Shown: positions 7,001-11,562 of the stretch, piece after piece
How positions within the stretch are numbered: the stretch's first letter is position 1
Layout: each line of letters opens with the position of its first letter
DNA from: JBOGWP01 sp050693875
GTDB lineage: Bacteria; Actinomycetota; CADDZG01; JAHWKV01; JBOGWP01
NCBI GenBank assembly: GCA_050693875.1
Contig: JBOGWP010000154.1
Location: 1-11,562, forward strand
Reading direction: 5' to 3'
Length of the DNA: 11,562 bases
Translations under genes and position numbers: made by a program
Notes under the pieces: generated by a model
Databases searched by the model: none
Seen by the model: the letters and a program-made list of their open reading frames with translations, nothing else
What the model was told of the DNA's origin: nothing

Positions 7001-8427
7001 TCGTGGCCTGAGGTCGCCATCGGGCGGATGACGGTGGTGAACTCCTCCCTCGTGTACCCGTAGGTGACCTGGCGGGCGACGAGGTCGGAGGGCACCTCGG
7101 GATGGGGCTCGCCCAAGGGGGCCGGCTGGAGGTACCGAGCCACCCAGCGTCCGTACGGCCGGCGCCGGGCGATCCGACGGATCGGGTCTCGCTCGAACCC
7201 ACCCTTGGCCGGGTCGACGCAGATCATCTGGCCGGGGCCGACCTTCCCCCGCTCGACCCTCCCGTGCCCGCGGGAGTAGACCGAGCCCGCCTCGGACGAG
7301 GCGTACACGAGCCCATCCTCGCACACGCCGTACCGAAGGGGCCGCAGCCCGTTGCGGTCGAGAGCGGCGCCGACCCGAATGCCGTCGGTGAAGACCACGC
7401 CGGCCGGTCCGTCCCACGCCTCCATCAGGCAGGCGTGGTAGCGGTAGAAGTCGCGGACCTCGTCCTCGATCTCGAGGCTCTCCCAGGCGGCGGGGATGAG
7501 CATCGCCATGCCATGGCGGACGTCGCGCCCCTCGGTGGTCAGCAGCTCGAGCACGTTGTCGAGCATCGCCGAGTCGGAGCCCGCCTCGTCGATCACCGGG
7601 CGGAGCAGCTCCTCCTCGAGGAGGTTGATCTTGCCGAGACGCCCCTCGCGGGCGCGCATCCGGTTGACGTTCCCCTGAATGGTGTTGATCTCCCCGTTGT
7701 GGCAGATCATCCGGAACGGCTGCGCACGCTGCCACGACGGGAGGGTGTTGGTCGAGAAGCGCTGGTGGAAGATCGCAAACGGGGCGGCCACGCGTTCGTC
7801 GGCAAGGTCGAGATAGAAGGCGGCCAGCTGGTCTGCCGCGCACAGGCCCTTGTAGGTGATGGTACGGAACGAGAACGACGGGAAGTAGAGGTTGACCCCC
7901 TTTTCCGAGGCGGCCTTCTCGGCCCGCTTGCGCGCCCGTACCGCGCGCCGCTCCGCCTCGCCGCCGTCGACTCCGACCGGCTTCAGCAGCAGCGCCTGCT
8001 CGATCAGCGGCATGGTTTCCTGACCCAGGCGGCCGAGCGCTTCGGGGTCGGTGGGAACGTCACGCCAGGTCACCACGTCGATGCCCTCGGCACGGCAGGC
8101 ATCCTCGATCACGAGACGGTGCACGCCCCCGTCGGAATCCCACACGAATGCCATCGCGAGGCCGAGGAACTTCGGATCGGCCGGCGTGCCCAGACGCTCC
8201 GCCTCGGCGCGGAGGAAGGCGCGGGGAAGGGGAAGGAGGAGGCCGGCGCCGTCGCCGGTCTTGGCGTCGGCCGCCAGCGCGCCGCGGTGCCGGACCCGGC
8301 AGAGCGAATAGATCGCAGTCTCCACGATGGAGCGGCTCGCCCGCCCTTCGGCATCGGCCACGAAACCGATGCCGCAGGCATCCCGCTCTTGCCGGAGGTC
8401 TGCGAGCCTTCGTGGCGTGTCGCTCAC
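4051..8427 (-). CDS. gltB: Glutamate synthase large (alpha) subunit, GltB
   Basis: The 1458-residue protein makes two glutamates from glutamine and 2-oxoglutarate and is central to nitrogen assimilation in the cytoplasm. C18 in DACGIGFVA is the amidotransferase nucleophile, exposed after loss of a 17-residue propeptide. The class II glutaminase domain (18 to about 430) includes FSTNTLPSWQRAQPFR and CHNGEINT. A central domain follows, then the FMN-binding synthase barrel (about 790-1180) with QISGWDGGTGASPLSSIK. C1089, C1095 and C1100 (C-x5-C-x4-C) bind the 3Fe-4S cluster. The C-terminal GXGXG beta-helix (about 1230-1400) includes GKGMGGGRI. GTG 8427 is chosen because GAGAGGGGG sits just upstream and it puts the Cys at the usual place; the frame to 8748 is unconserved. 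No gltD lies downstream, where a convergent nuclease gene sits, so the reductase subunit must be elsewhere or ferredoxin is used. Confidence 0.96.
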   Translation of the reverse strand: MSDTPRRLADLRQERDACGIGFVADAEGRASRSIVETAIYSLCRVRHRGALAADAKTGDGAGLLLPLPRAFLRAEAERLGTPADPKFLGLAMAFVWDSDGGVHRLVIEDACRAEGIDVVTWRDVPTDPEALGRLGQETMPLIEQALLLKPVGVDGGEAERRAVRARKRAEKAASEKGVNLYFPSFSFRTITYKGLCAADQLAAFYLDLADERVAAPFAIFHQRFSTNTLPSWQRAQPFRMICHNGEINTIQGNVNRMRAREGRLGKINLLEEELLRPVIDEAGSDSAMLDNVLELLTTEGRDVRHGMAMLIPAAWESLEIEDEVRDFYRYHACLMEAWDGPAGVVFTDGIRVGAALDRNGLRPLRYGVCEDGLVYASSEAGSVYSRGHGRVERGKVGPGQMICVDPAKGGFERDPIRRIARRRPYGRWVARYLQPAPLGEPHPEVPSDLVARQVTYGYTREEFTTVIRPMATSGHEPTSSMGDDTAPAVIAQRQRSVFNYFKQRFAQVTNPPIDHLRERGVMSIRTLIGPHDPVLWERPEGAALLELETFLLFKPIGGYHLDASFPIADGPAGLRLAIERLAQEAEHAARLGSGVLVVSDREISEERAPIPMLLAVGAVHQRLLQSGQRTRVSLTVETDEAREVHHFACLLGYGAEAICPRLVLASLADLVRRNRLGEDISVAEALIRYRSAVEEGVLKILSKMGISMTDSYRGAQIFDAIGIGPEVIDLCFTGTATPLSGIGFQQIAEDVLARHSAAFIGAPKLENPGYFKHHAKGEYHATNPDVVDAIQEAVKTGNWDDYHRFAELVNARPVTEPRDLLELVPAGGPVPLDEVESVEEIARRFSTGAISHGAISKEAHETLAIAFNRLGGRANSGEGGEDPGRFGTERECKIKQVASGRFGVTPEYCAWAEELQIKMAQGSKPGEGGQIPGKKVTPEIARQRHTQPGVALISPPPHHDIYSIEDLAQLIYDLKQVSGGADVSVKLVAEAGVGTIAAGVAKALADVVQISGWDGGTGASPLSSIKNAGLPWELGVAETQQMLMANGLRDRVRVRVDGGMKSGRDVVMAALLGCDEFSFGTSALLAEGCIMVRACHRDTCPVGIATQRPELREKFAGTPEMVANYIRFVAEEVRRILASLGLRTVDEAIGRTDLLKPRSDLPDRGKMLDLLPMLHQEEGPRHFVEAHPIQQPRSELGDKLHEEAFSTLTEGGQLELSYPIHNSDRTIGARLGGAIGRAFGEKAPPGEVRVRFEGEAGQSFGAFLAEGVTFILVGEANDYVGKGMGGGRIVIRPPDDDAGDPYLVGNTVLYGATGGRLFVAGRAGERFCVRNSGAVTVIEGVGDHACEYMTGGTAVILGETGWNLGAGMTGGESYIWDPDLRLPARVNPELVTIHRPPAEMLASLRDLLEEHAALTGSARAEQILGHWHRESPHFFRVAPKADVARIESAHEGSVEAKA

Positions 8428-8486
8428 AATGGCCCCCTCTCGCCGTTGTGGAAAAAGAAAACGCCCGCCGAACAGGCGAGCCACAT
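8424..8486 (-). CDS. Possible leader peptide of gltB (20 codons)
   Basis: ATG at 8486-8484 opens a 20-codon frame (MWLACSAGVFFFHNGE...) whose TGA at 8426-8424 overlaps the gltB GTG at 8427-8425, a GTGA junction typical of translational coupling. The frame runs through both arms of the attenuator hairpin and the U-tract, which supplies its three Phe codons. The ribosome binding site is weak (cgag four bases before the ATG) and there is no run of Glu or Gln codons, so it may be chance. If translated, a ribosome here would directly affect the hairpin. Confidence 0.25.
   Translation of the reverse strand: MWLACSAGVFFFHNGERGPL
8452..8481 (-). terminator. Intrinsic terminator / attenuator in the gltB leader
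   Basis: Read on the minus strand, GCTCGCC (8481-8475), a five-base loop and GGCGGGC (8469-8463) form a 7-bp stem with one G-U pair. It is followed at once by a U-rich run (gTTTTCTTTTT, 8462-8452). It lies 24 bases before the gltB start and after the promoter at 8515-8543, so it would stop transcription before the gene. A competing hairpin, CGAGC (8492-8488) with GCTCG (8481-8477), uses the same 5' arm and could act as antiterminator. GCCCGC near 8506-8501 could also pair with the 3' arm. On the plus strand the run is A-rich, so it is not a terminator in that direction. Confidence 0.62.
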
Positions 8487-8514
8487 TGCTCGGGCCGCTG
8501 CGGGCCGGAACTAC

Positions 8515-8543
8515 ATTCTCATACCCCGCCCGGGGGCTGTCAA
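8515..8543 (-). promoter_or_regulatory. Predicted sigma-70-type promoter of gltB
   Basis: On the minus strand a perfect -35 box TTGACA (8543-8538) is followed by a 17-base spacer and GAGAAT (8520-8515) as the -10 box. The start would fall near 8508, giving a leader of about 80 bases. The spacer contains a perfect palindrome CCCCG-CC-CGGGG (8524-8535) that could be a regulator site or only reflect GC richness. Confidence 0.55.
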
Positions 8544-9119
8544 AGCATCGGGAGGCCCGGAGCGGGCGCTGGGAGCGGGCGGGGGACGCTGCCCCCGGTG
8601 GGGGAGGGGAGTGGTGGCGCCCGGACGGGCGGGTCACGCCCGGTTCCCCCCGCTGCCCTTCCGGCCGGATCACCTGCGTTGCGGGCATCCTTTCCGGTGC
8701 TACGCAAGCTGTTTTGGCGTGCGCAATCCGGCGGCGGCAGTCCGGCATGAAACGCCCTCAGCGTGGAGGCAAGCCCTGTCCTGAAATGGCGCGCCTTTGC
8801 CGCCGCAATCGGCAACGTCACAGGGGAGATCGTCCGCCCCCCACTGCTGACATCGCGTTCAAGCCCAGTCTGCGGCCCCTTTCCCGCCGTGCCGGCCCTG
8901 TCCTGCGATTTCGCTGCTCACCAGGCCTGTGGCAGGGGGTGTAACAGGCGGTCAGGGGTCGTACCAGGGGTGGCGAACCAGGGTCGACCAGGGTGACCAC
9001 GGGAGCGGGGACCCGACGACAATGCCTTGAAAGAGACAATTCCGGACGCGGAAGATCTGTGAAGAAAATGACACCGTTGGAGTACAGGGATGAAAAGATA
9101 AATCGCTGGAAAAAAGGGG
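8544..9119. other. Intergenic region without a convincing gene
   Basis: Frames here are short, lack ribosome binding sites and resemble no family I know. I see no tRNA or rRNA. The left part is extremely GC-rich and holds hairpins without U-tracts: CCCCC (8592-8596) with GGGGG (8600-8604), and CGGGCG (8626-8631) with CGCCCG (8637-8642). The base composition shifts after about 9020 to an A-rich stretch that leads into the promoter region of the downstream gene. An unrecognised small RNA cannot be excluded. Confidence 0.6.
8963..8993 (+). repeat. Three short direct repeats ACCAGGG
   Basis: ACCAGGG occurs at 8963-8969, 8977-8983 and 8987-8993, with a related gtcagggg at 8951. The spacings (14 and 10 bases between starts) are uneven, but 10 is one helical turn. 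The cluster sits about 130 bases before the presumed promoter of the surface-protein gene, so it could be a regulator site. Function is inference. Confidence 0.35.
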
Positions 9120-9146
9120 TTGCTATGCGTGGCGGGAGGCTATAAA
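9120..9146 (+). promoter_or_regulatory. Candidate promoter of the repeat-protein gene
   Basis: TATAAA at 9141-9146 is a good -10 box, rare by chance in such GC-rich DNA. TTGCTA at 9120-9125 is a fair -35 box but the spacer is only 15 bases. The whole stretch 9035-9150 is unusually A-rich. Transcription would start near 9153, leaving a leader of about 50 bases. An alternative sigma factor could explain the atypical -35 spacing. Confidence 0.42.
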
Positions 9147-9204
9147 TTCGCACTCGCCTCAACGTTCGTCATGAATTGAGCCTGTAGTTGGGGAGAGGGA
9201 TGCA

Positions 9205-11562
9205 GTGAGCAGTACTTCGGTGCCAGGCGAGCTCGGCGGGGGGGAGATCCTCCCGCTCTGGCGCGCTCAGGGGGACCCAAGTTTGCGGGAGGTCCAGGAG
9301 TCCATCTTCGGGGTGCCGCGTGTGGCGCACCGGGGAACGGATCGGGCCGACGGCCACGAACGACGCCCCCGGCAACGCCCGGGTACCGACCTGCTCCCAC
9401 CACTCGAATCAGCCCAGGACGATGCTCGACGGACGGTCGTCCGGTTGGGTAGGAGCGCGGCAAGCCGGTTCAGCGTGTGGACGGGCTCTGCTGCAAGCGC
9501 GTGCCGAACCGGAGCCGATGCATTGGTGCGGGCGACGAAGGCCGCGAGGCCGTCCCAAGCTTCCCCTTCGTCGGTTGTGACGCTGACCTGGGAGAGCCCC
9601 TATCGAGGAGATCTCCTTGCTCCCCCCAAGGGAGGAGAGGGACGTGCCGAAGCCGGGAGGCGAGTGCTCAACGACCTCACCGGACGCGTCGGCCAGCTGC
9701 CTTCTGCTGTGCGTGAGTCATCACTCGGCACCGCGGCGGTGACGGCCCTGAAGGGGTCCGTTCCGGCCGGCATCATGCTGCTCACCTTCGGAATGCAGCC
9801 TGCCGCGGCGATCGATGCCACGGCGGCCTTGCCTCCGGCATCGGCGAGCGCAGTCTCGTCCGCGATCTCGACGGCCCAGCAGCTCACGACGATTCCGGGT
9901 TCGGCGAGCGACGTGAATGTCGCCGGCGCCTCGGCGAGCAGCCAGTCGACATCGACTTCGGCCGCCGGGTCGGGAGGCGACTCCCAGTCGGCAGCGTGGT
10001 CGTCGTCTGGAGATTCGGGTCCAGCGACGGCCTCCCCCTCGACGGGGTCGCAGGCGGTTTCGGGCTCGAGCGGGCCCTCGGGTCCGGGCGGTCAGGCGGT
10101 CGCGACCGATCAGGCGCTGACCGGCGCGGGCGGTCCGACCGGAGACTCGGGCGCGACGGGCTCCAACAACGAGATCAATGGTGGGATCGTCGTGGGAGGC
10201 GGCGGCGGTGGGGCTGCGACCGGCGGCTCCGGCGACACCGGATCCTCCTCCTCCGGCGACGCCACCAACACGTCGATCACCTCGGGCGGCAACTCCGGCC
10301 CGACCGGCGACACCGGCGCGGCGTCCTCTCTTGCCGGCACCGAGGCCAACGCCACCTCGGGCGATTCCACCGGGGCAGGGACGTCCTCCTCGGGTGACGG
10401 AGGCGCGGGAGGAGCCGCAGGATCGAATGCAGGATCGACCGCAGCGGGTGGAGGCGGTGGAGGGGTCACCTCCGGCGCCGGCACCCTGACGGGCGGAGCG
10501 CCGAGCGGGCCTGCGGGTCCCGGCGCGGGCTATGTCGGCGGCGGATACCCGGTCGCGCTCGTGCCTCAGGTTCCCGGCAGCGCCACCTCCGCGGCCGGCG
10601 CGAGCGGCGGCGACGCGACCGCAGGGTCGAGCAGCACCGGCGCAGGCGGCGCGGGTGGCGGATCCCTCTCCGGGGCCAACGCCGCCGGTGGCGACACCGG
10701 ACCGGCGACCGCCAGCCCGACGACCTCGTCGGCGGCGGCGTCGGGCACCTCTGGACCTTCCGGTCCCGGCGGCAGCGCAGCCTCGAACAACGTCGCGGCC
10801 ACCGGAGCGGGCGGGCCGACGGGAAGCTCCGGCGACACGGGTGAGAACAACGCCTTGGTGCTCTGCGTGATCGCCCTCAATTGCCAGCCGGCAGTGGTCT
10901 CGGGTGGGTCCGGCGACACCGGCGCCTCGTACTCCGGAGGCTCGGGCGCCACCGGCGCCTCGTACTCCGGCGACGCCACCAACTCTTCTGCAACAGTGGG
11001 TGGAGGCTCGGGCCCCACCGGCAGCACCGGCCCGGCAACGTCCTCCGCCTCTACGGGTGCCAACGCCACCTCGGGCGACTCCACCGGCTCCGGCGGCTCC
11101 ACCTCCGGCAACGGCGGTGCGGGCGGCAACGGTGCGGCCAACGCCGCCTCGACCGCCACCGGCGGCACGGGGGGCGGAGCGATCTCGGGCGCGGGCAGCC
11201 TCTCCGGTGGATACCCGATCGGGCTCGTGCCTCCGGTGGGCGGCAGCGCCAGCTCCACCCCGGCTGCCGGCGGGGGCGACGCCACCGCAGGATCGAGCAG
11301 CACCGCCGGCGGTGGCGAAGGCGGGGGCTCGGCCTCCAACGCCACCTCGGCTTCGGGCACCACCGGTCCCGCCACCGCCAGCCCCACCACCAGCTCGGCG
11401 GCGATGTCGGGCAACTCCGGACCCTCGGGCGCAGGCGGCTCGGCAGGCTCGAACAACGCCGCAGCCACCGGCCCCGGCGGATATACCGGAAGCTCGGGTG
11501 CCACCGGTGACAACAACGCCCTGGTGCTGTGCATCATCGTCTTCGACTGTGACCCGGCGGTG
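9205..11562 (+). CDS. Large Gly/Ser/Ala/Thr-rich modular repeat protein, probably surface-exposed (3' end outside window)
   Basis: From GTG 9205 the frame stays open for 786 codons to the window edge. GGAGAGG at 9192-9198 is a strong ribosome binding site six bases upstream, and the frame is closed by TGA at 9172-9174. Residues 1 to about 180 are ordinary, charged sequence (VSSTSVPGELGGGEILPLW at the start). A hydrophobic segment follows at about 184-202 (GSVPAGIMLLTFGMQPAAA) with lysine before it and an AAA signal-peptidase-like end. From about 203 on the chain is low in charge and rich in Gly, Ser, Ala, Thr and Asn, built of modules of about 222-227 residues. GTG 9664 (after gggagg) would give a normal signal peptide with a 30-residue n-region and is an alternative start. 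No family is recognised; it is not strictly Gly-X-Y and has no PE domain. Export and a cell-surface role are inference. Base use matches the other genes in third positions. Confidence 0.82.
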   Translation, partial: MSSTSVPGELGGGEILPLWRAQGDPSLREVQESIFGVPRVAHRGTDRADGHERRPRQRPGTDLLPPLESAQDDARRTVVRLGRSAASRFSVWTGSAASACRTGADALVRATKAARPSQASPSSVVTLTWESPYRGDLLAPPKGGEGRAEAGRRVLNDLTGRVGQLPSAVRESSLGTAAVTALKGSVPAGIMLLTFGMQPAAAIDATAALPPASASAVSSAISTAQQLTTIPGSASDVNVAGASASSQSTSTSAAGSGGDSQSAAWSSSGDSGPATASPSTGSQAVSGSSGPSGPGGQAVATDQALTGAGGPTGDSGATGSNNEINGGIVVGGGGGGAATGGSGDTGSSSSGDATNTSITSGGNSGPTGDTGAASSLAGTEANATSGDSTGAGTSSSGDGGAGGAAGSNAGSTAAGGGGGGVTSGAGTLTGGAPSGPAGPGAGYVGGGYPVALVPQVPGSATSAAGASGGDATAGSSSTGAGGAGGGSLSGANAAGGDTGPATASPTTSSAAASGTSGPSGPGGSAASNNVAATGAGGPTGSSGDTGENNALVLCVIALNCQPAVVSGGSGDTGASYSGGSGATGASYSGDATNSSATVGGGSGPTGSTGPATSSASTGANATSGDSTGSGGSTSGNGGAGGNGAANAASTATGGTGGGAISGAGSLSGGYPIGLVPPVGGSASSTPAAGGGDATAGSSSTAGGGEGGGSASNATSASGTTGPATASPTTSSAAMSGNSGPSGAGGSAGSNNAAATGPGGYTGSSGATGDNNALVLCIIVFDCDPAV
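9895..10221 (+). repeat. Repeat module, partial copy 0 (C-terminal half, no cysteines)
   Basis: The 109 residues align with the second half of the later modules: PGSASDVNVAGASAS with PGSATSAAGAS, SGDSGPATASPS with GGDTGPATASPT, SGPSGPGGQAVATDQALTG with SGPSGPGGSAASNNVAATG, and GGPTGDSGATGSNN with GGPTGSSGDTGENN. After NN this copy reads EINGGIVVGG in place of ALVLC...C, so the hydrophobic Cys motif is missing. It lies 681 bases before the equivalent point in copy 1. Confidence 0.7.
10222..10902 (+). repeat. Repeat module, copy 1 (227 residues)
   Basis: The module runs from GGSGDTGSSSSGDATN through ANATSGDSTG, SGAGTLTGG, GGYPVALVPQVPGSAT, GDATAGSSST and GPATASPTTSSAA to NNALVLCVIALNCQPAV. Compared with copy 2 it carries a 16-residue insertion before YPVALVP and lacks an 11-residue duplication near its start. 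TAC of YP and GTG of ALVLC are each exactly 666 bases from their partners in copy 2. Confidence 0.85.
10903..11562 (+). repeat. Repeat module, copy 2 (at least 220 residues, reaches window edge)
   Basis: The module follows copy 1 directly: GGSGDTGASYSGGSGATGASY, GDATNSSATVGGGSGPTG, ANATSGDSTG, SGAGSLSGGYPIGLVPPV, GDATAGSSST, GPATASPTTSSAA, NNALVLCIIVFDCDPAV. It contains a small internal duplication: ggcgcctcgtactccgg at 10921-10937 recurs at 10954-10970, 33 bases (11 residues) apart. By comparison with copy 1 it lacks only about two codons at the right edge, so further modules may follow. Confidence 0.83.

Noticed and set aside
8428..8748. Extension of gltB upstream to a start at 8748
   Set aside because: The extra 107 residues show no family similarity, cross the promoter and attenuator, and would put the nucleophile Cys far from the N-terminus.
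7102..8784. A 560-codon plus-strand frame, and a 682-codon minus-strand frame at 5795-7843
   Set aside because: Both overlap the fully conserved gltB reading frame and carry only Arg/Pro/Ala-rich shadow sequence.
8544..9119. tRNA gene or CRISPR array in the large gap
   Set aside because: No cloverleaf arms with T-loop consensus were seen, and the only direct repeats (ACCAGGG) are 7 bases long with spacers of 3-7 bases.
8818..9162. A 114-codon minus-strand frame in the intergenic region
   Set aside because: It has no ribosome binding site, covers the A-rich promoter area, and looks like noise (high Arg, Pro, Ser with no core).
10566..11537. A 323-codon minus-strand frame rich in Pro, Ala, Glu and Val, and a similar one at 10110-10484
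   Set aside because: They are codon-aligned antisense shadows of the Gly/Ser/Ala/Thr repeats (GGC and TCC read as Ala, Gly or Pro-type codons). The plus frame is longer, has the ribosome binding site, export segment and GC-biased third positions.
9895..11562. Collagen-like or PE-PGRS-like protein
   Set aside because: Gly is frequent but not at every third position over any long stretch, and there is no PE domain; the period is about 222-227 residues instead.

Overview
The window is very GC-rich, with third codon positions almost all G or C in the real genes. Its gene families (a stand-alone ERCC4-nuclease protein of actinobacterial type, a group II PLP decarboxylase, a PaaI/MenI-like thioesterase, GltB) point to an actinomycete-like bacterium, most probably Actinomycetota. 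The class cannot be fixed from this sequence.

Left part (1-1238): a decayed area. Two weak minus-strand reading frames (1-40, 53-256) lie beside the relic of an IS256-family transposase (361-897). The relic starts just after a strong hairpin (311-360), is broken by several frame changes and has lost its catalytic C-terminal part. A short coding-looking remnant (989-1114) follows, then about 120 bases with nothing recognisable.

Middle (1239-8427): ordinary metabolic and repair genes. A minus-strand pair encodes a hotdog thioesterase (2644-3105) and, 7 bases further on, a PLP-dependent amino-acid decarboxylase (1239-2636). Divergent from them is an ERCC4-type nuclease protein (3148-3957). Convergent with that gene is a full-length glutamate synthase large subunit, gltB (4051-8427, minus). 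No gltD follows it. Its leader has a good promoter (8515-8543) and an apparent transcription attenuator (8452-8481) overlapped by an alternative hairpin and a 20-codon reading frame that ends on the gltB start.

Right part (8544-11562): about 575 bases of non-coding DNA with GC-rich hairpins, a short direct repeat and an AT-rich promoter-like stretch lead into a long plus-strand reading frame. That frame starts at GTG 9205 behind a strong ribosome binding site and stays open for all 786 codons to the window edge. It encodes about 180 residues of ordinary composition, one hydrophobic signal or anchor segment, and then a Gly/Ser/Ala/Thr/Asn-rich region of about 580 residues built from large modules: one partial copy, one of 227 residues and one of about 222 residues. 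The two later copies each end in a hydrophobic Cys-x5-Cys motif. It is probably a secreted or surface-anchored repeat protein of unknown function, and it is the most unusual object in the window.
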